64,000 nucleotides of DNA. Source: Bradyrhizobium erythrophlei (lineage in GTDB: Bacteria > Pseudomonadota > Alphaproteobacteria > Rhizobiales > Xanthobacteraceae). Numbering within the stretch: the first letter of the stretch is position 1; each line of letters opens with the position of its first letter. The position numbers and the translations under genes are program-made. Below the pieces are notes generated by a model that saw only the letters and a program-made list of their open reading frames with translations, ran no database searches and was not told where the DNA came from. The stretch lies in assembly GCF_900129505.1 (NCBI RefSeq), contig NZ_LT670818.1, positions 8,527,001 to 8,591,000 on the forward strand, in the 5' to 3' direction. Of this stretch, positions 29,773 to 38,041 are shown piece after piece.

Positions 29773-29879
29773 GGCTCTCTCCTCGATGTTGAAAGGGGTG
29801 GCGGGCGCGCCACGCCTACATTGTCTTTCGCAAATTGACGGACGGAGCGATCCCAATGCGGTCTCGCTGCGGCCCGGCC

Positions 29880-30389
29880 CTAACGTTGAGCGTGCTGGTC
29901 CACGAACGTCGCGAGCGGCTGTCCCGTCTCGACGATATAGGTCGAAAGCATCCGACCGGTGTCCGGGCCGAGGTCGCGCGCATTGTGAGGCGTCCGCGGC
30001 GGGATCAGGAATCCGTCTCCGGCGTGCAGGATGATGTTGGAACGCCCCCGGACCTTCATCTCGACCCGGCCGGCGATGATGTAGCCGACCTCTTCTCCGG
30101 GATGAACGTGCCATCCGGATTCGACTCCCGCCGGAATCGACGTCTCCACCTGCACGATCTCGCGACCCGGAATCGATGACGGCGAGCGCTGGACCTCGCG
30201 CCGAACAAGCTTGGCTGCCAGGTCGTCCCGTGGCCGCTCGGACGAAGCCATGGTTCGATCTCCCGATCCGCTCGCCGCGGCGCCATGCGGGGCGGCGCTC
30301 TGAGCCGAAACCGCTCCCGCCGGCAGCATCATGGCCAGCGCGAGCGAGGTGACCGGAACGATGGACAGATCCTTGAATCGCCTACGCAC
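29880..30389 (-). CDS. Secreted cupin-domain protein
   Basis: A 169-residue protein with a signal peptide (hydrophobic core about residues 10-28, likely cleaved after VSAQ) and one cupin barrel with metal ligands in GWHVHPGEEVGYIIAG and PPRTPHNA. It begins at GTG 30389 with AAGGAGG upstream. It is probably a small metal-dependent enzyme or sensor in the periplasm; the substrate is unknown. It is followed on the same strand by the VOC gene. Confidence 0.8.
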   Translation of the reverse strand: MRRRFKDLSIVPVTSLALAMMLPAGAVSAQSAAPHGAAASGSGDRTMASSERPRDDLAAKLVRREVQRSPSSIPGREIVQVETSIPAGVESGWHVHPGEEVGYIIAGRVEMKVRGRSNIILHAGDGFLIPPRTPHNARDLGPDTGRMLSTYIVETGQPLATFVDQHAQR

Positions 30390-30477
30390 GGTGAACCTCC
30401 TTCATTGGGTTGCATCAACCGTTCAGCTCATTCCGCCGTCGACCTCTGACCCTGATCGCGTGCGCATCGCGGATCTC

Positions 30478-30903
30478 CTAGCTACGTTGGCGCGGATCGT
30501 CGGCGGGATCGAGATATTCGAGGCCGAGCGGGCCGATCGCCGTCACTTGCGTGACGTACTCGCCGGATTTCGCCCAGTGGAAATGGTAGGTATCGCCGGG
30601 CAGTACGATCACGCTCCCCGGCGGGAAAGCCCGCACCTTGTCGCCGTCGAACTGATCGCCGAGCCCGATGTAGAACACGCCCGACATCACCGTGTAGATA
30701 CGATCCTCCGGGTGCCGGTGCTGCATCAGCTTCACGCCGGTTGGGACCTTGACCCGGATGACGTAGGGCCCGGGTTGAGTGGGCTCCCCGACCAGCACCG
30801 CCAGGCGGGCCTGCGGCGGAAACGCCGGAAACGACTTCCACTCGATGTCTTCGGGCAGGATCGACCTGAAGAGGGCTTCGCCTGTCTGGTGGGTGCGAGC
30901 CAT
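30478..30903 (-). CDS. Cytoplasmic cupin-domain protein
   Basis: A 141-residue single-domain cupin with motif 1 MQHRHPEDRIYTVMSGVFY and motif 2 PGDTYHFHWA. It resembles the ChrR-like cupins often found with anti-sigma or stress genes. The start is ATG 30903 with AGGAGG in front. It follows the peroxiredoxin-like gene by 10 bases, so the two are co-transcribed. No signal peptide. The reaction, if any, is unknown. Confidence 0.8.
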   Translation of the reverse strand: MARTHQTGEALFRSILPEDIEWKSFPAFPPQARLAVLVGEPTQPGPYVIRVKVPTGVKLMQHRHPEDRIYTVMSGVFYIGLGDQFDGDKVRAFPPGSVIVLPGDTYHFHWAKSGEYVTQVTAIGPLGLEYLDPADDPRQRS

Positions 30904-30913
30904 TGCGATCCTC

Positions 30914-31510
30914 CTAATCCTGTTCGCCGAGCGTTTGGACGTATGTCTTGCCGTAGGGATAGAAGAGGTCCTTGCGGCCCTGCTGCCACGCCGCCTTGAG
31001 TTCGGGCGTCGTGATGTCCCAGTCCGGCCGGCATTTCCGGCTGACGGCACGCAGATCCTGCCGGAGATCTTCCATCGTAGGCCGGCCGAAGAACCAATAG
31101 CCGTTATAGATCTTGTGAATGACGAGGCCGGGCTCGAGCACGATCACGTGCGGGATCATGGGATCGTGGTCGGGATCGGTGTATTCGGCGATGTCGAAAT
31201 CTTTCTGGACCATGCGGCGCACGTCGGAGAGGAAGGGCCAGTGAGCGCCGACGCCGCTGCGATACTCGTTCGTCTCCGTGATATTGTCGGTGCTGATCGT
31301 CACTAGCCGACAATAGCCGACCTCCATCTCGCGATGGAGTTGGAGCAACCCCTCAGCCTGGCGCCGGTCCTTCGGGCAGAAGCCACCGCGGCTGAGGACG
31401 AGGACCATCGGATGCGGTCCTTGCAGCTCGGAGAGCTTCCGCCGCTTCGCCGTGTGGTCGGAGAGCTCATAATCGGGGAAGATCGCCCCCGGGATCATGT
31501 CAGCTCGCAT
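30914..31510 (-). CDS. Peroxiredoxin-like (AhpC/TSA) redoxin
   Basis: A 198-residue thioredoxin-fold protein. The peroxidatic-type cysteine would be that in SRGGFCPKDRRQ near residue 48; the fold pattern continues with VTISTDN and PHVIVLEPG. The C at the second position of the motif is unlike the TxxC of standard peroxiredoxins. The start ATG 31510 has GGGAGGA upstream. Context with two cupins and a VOC protein suggests oxidant or electrophile defence. Confidence 0.75.
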   Translation of the reverse strand: MRADMIPGAIFPDYELSDHTAKRRKLSELQGPHPMVLVLSRGGFCPKDRRQAEGLLQLHREMEVGYCRLVTISTDNITETNEYRSGVGAHWPFLSDVRRMVQKDFDIAEYTDPDHDPMIPHVIVLEPGLVIHKIYNGYWFFGRPTMEDLRQDLRAVSRKCRPDWDITTPELKAAWQQGRKDLFYPYGKTYVQTLGEQD

Positions 31511-31559
31511 GTCGAAGTCCTCCCGCACATCTGCCGCACGTGATTCAAAGCCGGTGCAC

Positions 31560-31661
31560 TTACCGCCCGCTCAGCAATGCCGGGCCGAATTCTGCAGCGG
31601 TGAGAAGCACGACAATTGCGAGCACAATCACCGCAAGGAACCTGGTTGAAGATAGTCGCAT
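31560..31661 (-). CDS. Possible 33-residue membrane peptide
   Basis: A short frame from ATG 31661 to TAA encodes MRLSSTRFLAVIVLAIVVLL followed by 13 residues, a single hydrophobic helix after a basic start. It lies in an otherwise empty 200-base gap upstream of the peroxiredoxin gene. The ribosome site is weak. It may be a small membrane protein or a chance frame. Confidence 0.3.
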   Translation of the reverse strand: MRLSSTRFLAVIVLAIVVLLTAAEFGPALLSGR

Positions 31662-31727
31662 GGTCGCCGTCCAATCTGGCTGGTTGGGTAAATTACCAAC
31701 GGGGCTCGAAGCCTTTCGTTGCGCCGA

Positions 31728-32780
31728 TCAAATCTCGGCAACCTCGACGACGGCTTCGGCAAAGGCCTGCGGAGCTTCCTGCGGCAGGTTGTGGCCGACG
31801 CCATCCTTGATGATCCGATGCTCATACTGGCCGGTGAATTTCTTGGCATAGGCGCCGGGCTCCGGATGTGGTGCACCATTGGCATCGCCCTCCAGGGTGA
31901 TCGTGGGCACGGTGATGACCGGCGCGGCGGCAAGCCGCTTTTCCAGATCGTCGTATTTCGGCTCGCCCTCGACGAGGCCCAGCCGCCAGCGATAATTGTG
32001 GATCACGATGGCGACATGATCCGCATTGTCGAAGGCGGCGGCGCTCCGATCGAAGGTCGCGGCATCGAAGTCCCATTTCGGCGAGGCGAGCTGCCAGATC
32101 AGCTTGGCAAAATCGTGCCGGTATTTGTCGTAGCCGGCCCGGCCGCGTTCGGTGGCGAAATAATACTGGTACCACCATTGCAGCTCGGCCTTTGGCGGCA
32201 GCGGCATCTTGCCGGATTCCTGGCTGCCGATCAGATAGCCGCTGACGGAAACGAGAGCCTTGCAGCGCTCCGGCCAGAGCGCGGCGACGATGTCGGCTGT
32301 CCGCGCGCCCCAATCGTATCCGGCCAGCGTCGCCTTCTCGATCTGGAGTGCATCCATCAAGGCGATGGTATCGACCGCGAGCGCCGAGGGCTGACCGTTA
32401 CGGAACGTCTCGCCGGCAAGAAAGTGCGTCGTGCCGTAGCCGCGCAGATAGGGGACGATGACGCGATATCCCGCCGATGCCAGCAGCGGCGCGACATCGA
32501 CATAACTATGAATGTCGTAGGGCCAGCCATGCAGCAGAATGACCGCGGGACCGTCGGCGGGACCGGCTTCGGCGTAGCCGACATTGAGCACACCGGCGTC
32601 GATCTGCTTCAAAGATGCGAATGACGTGTTCGTCCCCGGCTTGATCTTGCGCAGCTCCGCGGCTTTTGCCTTGCCGGGCTGGGCCTCCGCGGAACCGCTC
32701 AAAGCCAACTGGGCCGCGGCGAGGCCCATGGCCACGGTACCAAAAAAGCGGCGGCGGTAAAGATCGATGGTGTCGGACAT
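31728..32780 (-). CDS. Tat-exported alpha/beta hydrolase (epoxide hydrolase-like)
   Basis: A 350-residue exported hydrolase. The N terminus has a twin-arginine-type signal (YRRRFFGTVAMGLAAAQLAL, cleavage near SAEA). Oxyanion motif HGWPYDIHSY, nucleophile elbow GYDWGART with Asp at about residue 157, and a C-terminal catalytic His in DGVGHNLPQ are visible. Asp as nucleophile and HGWP are typical of epoxide hydrolases and related dehalogenases. Substrate unknown. It is not obviously in an operon with its neighbours. Confidence 0.82.
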   Translation of the reverse strand: MSDTIDLYRRRFFGTVAMGLAAAQLALSGSAEAQPGKAKAAELRKIKPGTNTSFASLKQIDAGVLNVGYAEAGPADGPAVILLHGWPYDIHSYVDVAPLLASAGYRVIVPYLRGYGTTHFLAGETFRNGQPSALAVDTIALMDALQIEKATLAGYDWGARTADIVAALWPERCKALVSVSGYLIGSQESGKMPLPPKAELQWWYQYYFATERGRAGYDKYRHDFAKLIWQLASPKWDFDAATFDRSAAAFDNADHVAIVIHNYRWRLGLVEGEPKYDDLEKRLAAAPVITVPTITLEGDANGAPHPEPGAYAKKFTGQYEHRIIKDGVGHNLPQEAPQAFAEAVVEVAEI

Positions 32781-33003
32781 CTCGGCCGTTCTCCCTGGTG
32801 CGAATGAACCGCAAGTCGCCGGTTCATTATCTGCGGCAACATGCTCGCGGCAGCGCCGGGGACCTATCCTCCATGGGGTTGCCGGGCTAAGACGTTGGTA
32901 TGATCCGTTGGTGCGAAGCTACCGAGGGAACGCGGGCGCGAACCGGGTCACGCCTGCCGCGTTTTCTGCAACAATCGGCCCGAGCGACCCGGTATTCGCG
33001 GAA

Positions 33004-33393
33004 TTAGCCGTGTGCTCCGCCGATATACAATGCCAGGGCCTTGCCGAGGCAAGCGACGAGGCAGTCCTCGTCGAACGGCTTGGTCAGAAAGCAAATCGCT
33101 CCACCCTCCAGCGCGCTGGCGCGGACGCCTTCTTCGGGAACGGCCGTAACGAACACAAAGGGCATGCGGCTTCCCTCGCTGCGCAGCCGCAATTGCAGCT
33201 CGATCCCGCTCATTCCGGGCATGCGCACATCGGCAATCACGCACCACGTATTGTGCAGTTGCGGCGATTGCAGAAAGGCCTCGGCGGAGGGATACACATG
33301 GACGATGTATCCGAGCGACCTCAGGAGATTATATATCGCAGTGCGGATGGATGCATCGTCGTCAACGACGGAAATCACCGGAATTGTAGTCAA
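33004..33393 (-). CDS. Single-domain response regulator (receiver only)
   Basis: A 129-residue CheY-like receiver: acidic pair in SVVDDDASIR, phospho-acceptor Asp in VIADVRMPGMSG, Thr in FVTAV and Lys in LTKPFD. There is no output domain. It resembles the FixJ receiver and lies 122 bases downstream of the full FixJ-type gene, in the same orientation, so it may compete for phosphate from the neighbouring kinase. Confidence 0.88.
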   Translation of the reverse strand: MTTIPVISVVDDDASIRTAIYNLLRSLGYIVHVYPSAEAFLQSPQLHNTWCVIADVRMPGMSGIELQLRLRSEGSRMPFVFVTAVPEEGVRASALEGGAICFLTKPFDEDCLVACLGKALALYIGGAHG

Positions 33394-33515
33394 GTCAATC
33401 GATCCTGGAACAGAGGCAGAGCACCTGCTCGTGCAACATCGTCCATCGGTACACTGCGCTTGCGGGCTCCGGCCGGGAAATCATACTTAGGTTTGCACCC
33501 CGATGGATTTGCACC

Positions 33516-34151
33516 CTAGAGGGTTTTCCGACTGACCCCGAGCATCTCCGCCATTTTCACAAGTTCCGCCAGCGACCGCGCCTCCATCTTCTTCATCACC
33601 TGTCCACGATGAATTTTGACGGTGATTTCACTGACATTCAGCACCCCCGCGATCTGCTTGTTCATCAAGCCCTGCGTGACGAGGGTCAACACCTCGCTCT
33701 GACGCGGCGTAAGCGATTCGAACCGGGTTCGCAGCCCGGATGTCGCCGTCTCACCCTCGCGCCGCTTCCGGTCCAGATCAAGCGCCCGCGTCACGGCGTC
33801 CAGCATGTCCTGATCCCGGAACGGTTTGGTCAGGAAATCCACGGCGCCAGCCTTCATCGCCTTCACCGACATCGGGATGTCGCCGTGACCTGTGATGAAG
33901 ATGATCGGAATGCGGATCCCGGCTTTTGCCAGCACATCCTGAAACTCGAGGCCGCTGACCCCCGGCAGCCTGATATCGAGCACCAGGCAGCTGGGGATGT
34001 CCGGCAGCTTGCTCTTGAACAGTTCGGTGGCGGAGCTGAACACCTTGACCGGCAGGCCCATCGACCGGAACAGGTAGGTCAGCGCGACCTGCATCGATTC
34101 GTCGTCATCGACAACGAAGACCATGTGCTGCGGTTGGTTTTTCTCGTTCAT
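33516..34151 (-). CDS. FixJ-type LuxR-family response regulator
   Basis: A 211-residue two-domain regulator. Receiver: FVVDDDESM, acceptor Asp in LVLDIRLPGVSG, and Lys in LTKPFRDQ. Output: LuxR/GerE helix-turn-helix LTPRQSEVLTLVTQGLMNKQ onward (about residues 148-205). ATG 34151 follows a modest AGGAAC. It lies 61 bases after the multi-PAS kinase, which is probably its cognate sensor. Confidence 0.9.
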   Translation of the reverse strand: MNEKNQPQHMVFVVDDDESMQVALTYLFRSMGLPVKVFSSATELFKSKLPDIPSCLVLDIRLPGVSGLEFQDVLAKAGIRIPIIFITGHGDIPMSVKAMKAGAVDFLTKPFRDQDMLDAVTRALDLDRKRREGETATSGLRTRFESLTPRQSEVLTLVTQGLMNKQIAGVLNVSEITVKIHRGQVMKKMEARSLAELVKMAEMLGVSRKTL

Positions 34152-34212
34152 TGTTCCTGCCGCCGGCATCTGCGATATGCCGCTCCCCACCTTCCAGTTT
34201 CGACAGGCCGGT

Positions 34213-37200
34213 TCACGCTGTACTCCCCTGGTGCGGTGGCAGCGCGAACTGGAACGTGGCACCCACACCGGCGTTCGCGGATGACCACAACCGGCCGCCA
34301 TGGGCCTCGACGATCGAGCGGCAGATCGAAAGGCCCATACCCAGTCCGCCGGGCTTGGTGCTGAAGAACGGATCGAATAAGCGGTCCGCGTGCTCGCTTG
34401 CGATCCCCGGGCCGCTGTCCTCCACGGCAACCACGACGCGATGCGTTTCATCCTGATAGGTACGGATCGCCAACCGATGCGGCCGGCCCGTGACCACCTG
34501 CATCGCTTCGGCGCCGTTCATGACGAGATTCATGATCACCTGCTGTAGCTGAACCCGATCCGCAATAATCGGCGGCACCGCGGGCGCGAGGTACAGCTGC
34601 GGGGTCACCTCCTGAACGGCCAGCTCGCGCCGCAGTAGCACGGCGACCTCGTTGACGAGCTCATTGATGTCGAGGGGGGTCTTTTCGGTGTCCGCCTTTT
34701 TCAGCAACCCGCGGACGCGCCGGATCACCTCGCCCGCCCGGTTGCCATCCTTGACGATCCATTCGACGGCCCCGCGCACGTCCTCGAGATCGGGCGTTTC
34801 CCGGCTGAGAAAGCGTAGGCAAGCCTGGCCATTGGCGACGATCGCCGCAAGCGGCTGATTGACCTCGTGCGCGATGGACGCGCTGATTTCTCCGAGGGTC
34901 GCGACGCGACTGGCGTGAGCCAGCGCGGCTTGTGCGGCGTGCAGGGTTTCCTGCGACTTCCTCGCCTCCGTGACGTCCATCAGCGCGCCGATGATTTCCT
35001 CCTTGCCCGATTCATACTTCACGCGAAGCGCGATAACATGCAGGTATTTGATTTTCCCATCCGGCATCAGCAGGCGCAGCTCGTAATCGTGGTTCCGCGC
35101 GCCTTGCCTCGAACGTTCGAGTTCACGGACCAGGATGGCACGATCCTCCGGATGGACGCGCTCGATCACCAGGCTGACCCGGGGCTTGACGCTTCGATCG
35201 AAACCCAGAATCTGATAGGCTTGGTCCGACCAGAAGTAGGCACCGGTCGCGATCTCCCAGGCAAAACTACCTGTTGCGCTGAGTTCTTGCGCTTCGAGCG
35301 CATAGGCCTCGCTCCTCCGCAAGGCACTCTCGGCCTGCTTTCGGTCCTCAATGTCGGTGTTGGTTCCATACCAGGCAACTACGACGCCGGCCTCGTCCCG
35401 CAGCGGCTCGGCGCGGAACAGAAACCAGCGATACACCCCATCCAAACGCCGCATACGCGCCTCGACCTCGTCGGGTATGCCGGTTTCGAGCATTCTCAGC
35501 CAGGCGTAATGCAGAGCCGGCCGGTCGTCGGGATGAACCGCGGCCTGCCATTCCCAGCCCAGGGCCTGCTCCTGGGAGAGTCCGGTGTAGTCGAGCCACC
35601 GTTTATTGAGATATTCCGCATAGCCGTCGGCTCGGGCGCGCCAGGCGAGCGTCGGAATCAAATCAAGTGTGCGTCGAAGGTCCTTTTCGGCTTTGGTGAG
35701 TTGGGCCTCACTGCGCCGCAGCGCATTCTCGGCAACCTTCTGGTCCTCGACGTCGACACCGACCGAATACCATTTAACGATGTTTCCCTTCTCGTCGCGT
35801 TGTGGCGCGCGGCGCATGGTGTACCAACGATAGATGCCATCGGCCCTGCGCGTGCGCACATCCACCGACAGCATCTCGCCGTTTTCCTGCGCCACGCGCC
35901 ACGCGTTTGCGAACCGCTCGACATCATCCGGATGATAATAGGCCGAAGTATCGACTCCCTTGCCCGTCGCTTCTCGCTCGCTATGACCAGTGTAATTCTG
36001 CCACGTTCGATTGACGAAAGCGCGCGTGCCGTCCGGCTCGAAAGTCGACACCATCACCGGAATTGAATCGATCGTCAGCTGCAGCTCGCGTCGGGCCTCC
36101 GCCAACTGCGCTTCGCTGCCGCGCCATGCGTTCTCGGCGCGCTTCCGGTCCTCGATGTCGTAGGTCGCCCCGTACCAGGCAATCACATCTCCCTCGTCAC
36201 TGCGCAGCGGCACGCGCCGTGTGGCGAACCAGCGGTACTCGCCATCGGCTCTTCGGAGCCGCTGTTCCGTCTCGAACGGTTCGCCTGTCGCCAGTGCGCT
36301 ATCCCAAGCTTCTTCAAGCCGCGGAACATCGTCGGGATGCGTTATAATGCTGGTGCGTCTGGTCCAAGTCGTCGTTAAGAGCCCGCTGTACGTGCGCCCG
36401 ACCTGATTGACATAATCGATAACGCCGTCGGCGCGATGCCGAAGGATCAGTACAGGCACCGTGTCGATGATCAGCTGAAATTCATGCCGGGCCTTGGCCA
36501 GGTCGGCCTCGCTCTGCCGCAATGCATCTTCAACCCGCTTGCGATCGTCGATGTCGAGCGCGACACCGTACCATTTGATGACCTCGCCCTTCTCGTCGCG
36601 CAGCGGCACGCGGCGAACCCAGTGCCATCGGTACTCCCCGTCGGCTCTTCGCAGCCGCTGTTCCAGTTCGAACGGCTCGCCCGTCGCGATATGCTCCCGC
36701 CACGCTCGCTCGACCATCGGAAGATCATCGGGATGCAGCGCGCCCCCCCAGCGATGGCCTTCGACATTGTCTTGGGAAAGGCCGGTGTAGGTTCGCCAGG
36801 TCTGGTTGCGAAAATCCATGAATCCATCGGGCCGGTAGCGCGCAGCCAGCACCAGGATTGTATCAATGGTCAGCTGCAGTTCTTGTTCGGCCCGGCGGGT
36901 CCTTTCCTCTGCCTGCTTGCGTTCGGTATTTTCGGCGCGCAGCGTCTCATTGAGCGCTTGCAATTCCCGCACCGTTCCCTGCTGCTCGTCGCGGACCACC
37001 CGAAGCGCGGCCGCCGCCCGTCTCTGCGCGGCGCCCAGCGCGACGACCAAGAGCGCCGCGATGACAAAGAATGCGAGCCGCGGAATTTCCTTCAATTCAG
37101 GAGCGAATGAATAAGTCGGCGGCAGAACGAAATAACCGAGGGCCAGAATGGCCAGTGCCGTCGCGAGCAAGGCTGGGCCGGTGCCGCTGGCCCACGCCAC

Positions 37201-37455
37201 AAACATGATCGCGCAGAGAAACAATGATACCGACGGATCATCGCCGACGAGCCGGGCGAACGCCAAATCGATCGCAACGGCTCCAGCCACCACAGGACTG
37301 CGATGGCGTAAGCCAGGACCGCCGGCCTCTCCCGCCGCCACGAGAGTGCGGACGTCGACATGGCTCTGAACTCCGATGGTTTTCGGCAATTCTAGCCATT
37401 TTGGACTGGGTACGCCAAGCGATCTCACCACGGCGCAACATACGGCGGCGGGCAA
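34213..37455 (-). CDS. Multi-PAS membrane sensor histidine kinase (FixL-like)
   Basis: About 1080 residues. The N terminus has a DUF4118/KdpD-like block of four membrane helices (about 60-150). Five PAS domains follow, with F/W-N-x-x-W-x-x-Y-T-G cores near residues 208, 338, 467 and 605 and a divergent fifth near 730. The HisKA phospho-acceptor is in SIAHEVNQPLAAI near 858 and the HATPase N box NLVMNGAEA near 975, with DSGPGI and GLGMGLSI. No haem-binding His can be assigned by eye. The start is uncertain (TTG 37455 is the longest option). Operon with fixJ-like and receiver genes. Confidence 0.85.
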   Translation of the reverse strand: MPAAVCCAVVRSLGVPSPKWLELPKTIGVQSHVDVRTLVAAGEAGGPGLRHRSPVVAGAVAIDLAFARLVGDDPSVSLFLCAIMFVAWASGTGPALLATALAILALGYFVLPPTYSFAPELKEIPRLAFFVIAALLVVALGAAQRRAAAALRVVRDEQQGTVRELQALNETLRAENTERKQAEERTRRAEQELQLTIDTILVLAARYRPDGFMDFRNQTWRTYTGLSQDNVEGHRWGGALHPDDLPMVERAWREHIATGEPFELEQRLRRADGEYRWHWVRRVPLRDEKGEVIKWYGVALDIDDRKRVEDALRQSEADLAKARHEFQLIIDTVPVLILRHRADGVIDYVNQVGRTYSGLLTTTWTRRTSIITHPDDVPRLEEAWDSALATGEPFETEQRLRRADGEYRWFATRRVPLRSDEGDVIAWYGATYDIEDRKRAENAWRGSEAQLAEARRELQLTIDSIPVMVSTFEPDGTRAFVNRTWQNYTGHSEREATGKGVDTSAYYHPDDVERFANAWRVAQENGEMLSVDVRTRRADGIYRWYTMRRAPQRDEKGNIVKWYSVGVDVEDQKVAENALRRSEAQLTKAEKDLRRTLDLIPTLAWRARADGYAEYLNKRWLDYTGLSQEQALGWEWQAAVHPDDRPALHYAWLRMLETGIPDEVEARMRRLDGVYRWFLFRAEPLRDEAGVVVAWYGTNTDIEDRKQAESALRRSEAYALEAQELSATGSFAWEIATGAYFWSDQAYQILGFDRSVKPRVSLVIERVHPEDRAILVRELERSRQGARNHDYELRLLMPDGKIKYLHVIALRVKYESGKEEIIGALMDVTEARKSQETLHAAQAALAHASRVATLGEISASIAHEVNQPLAAIVANGQACLRFLSRETPDLEDVRGAVEWIVKDGNRAGEVIRRVRGLLKKADTEKTPLDINELVNEVAVLLRRELAVQEVTPQLYLAPAVPPIIADRVQLQQVIMNLVMNGAEAMQVVTGRPHRLAIRTYQDETHRVVVAVEDSGPGIASEHADRLFDPFFSTKPGGLGMGLSICRSIVEAHGGRLWSSANAGVGATFQFALPPHQGSTA

Positions 37456-37546
37456 ATTGGAACACGATTAAGTCAGGATGGCCCCCCGGCGGGCGACGAT
37501 GGCCGCGCCAATTTCCCGCACGGGATCGGGTGGGGTCAGGCGTCGC

Positions 37547-37855
37547 TCACACCGACTTGTCGGTGATCAGGCCGGCACGCTTCTCGCTGCCGTTGTCGAC
37601 CTGCTTCTTGATCATGTCCCTGATCTTGTCTTCAATCTTCTGCTGATCGGCGGGACTCATCGCCTTGAACTGATCCTCCGTTACACCGAGTTCGGCGAGC
37701 ATCTGGGCATGCATCCGCTCCGCGGGCGTCATCTTGGCGTATTCGAGGAATTTCTGCTCCGCGGTCTGGGCCGGCTTGGGGGTCAGGGTTGCCGTCGATG
37801 TCGTCGGCGCGGCGAGGATGGACTTGGGCAGAAAGCCTGTAGACGAAACCGACAT
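37547..37855 (-). CDS. Small hydrophilic protein, function unknown
   Basis: A 102-residue protein, Thr/Pro/Ala-rich in the first 45 residues and helical after that (EQKFLEYAKMTPAERM, then LGVTEDQFKAMSPADQQK). ATG 37855 has GGAG seven bases before it. It has no cysteine or membrane segment. Similar proteins occur singly in Bradyrhizobium-type genomes, as far as I can tell; the function is unknown. Confidence 0.6.
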   Translation of the reverse strand: MSVSSTGFLPKSILAAPTTSTATLTPKPAQTAEQKFLEYAKMTPAERMHAQMLAELGVTEDQFKAMSPADQQKIEDKIRDMIKKQVDNGSEKRAGLITDKSV

Positions 37856-38001
37856 GGCTAACTCCGGGCGAAAGCTGCCGAAGTCGAGCAAGGGTCATGC
37901 CAGCAGCGAGAGCGCTGAAACATCGCGAAATGATGGGATTTTGCAGCATCGGGCGCCAACAAGCGCGGCAAAAATTGCCCGATCAAGCTCGCTTCGAGAA
38001 A

Positions 38002-38035
38002 AACCTGCCGGCAAACATCTTCCGCCGGCTTTTTC
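38002..38035. terminator. Possible terminator downstream of the monooxygenase
   Basis: Two copies of the self-complementary GCCGGC flank an 11-base loop, with A and T runs on either side, so it could act in either direction. It lies immediately after the minus-strand monooxygenase gene. Confidence 0.45.
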
Positions 38036-38041
38036 CGCCGC

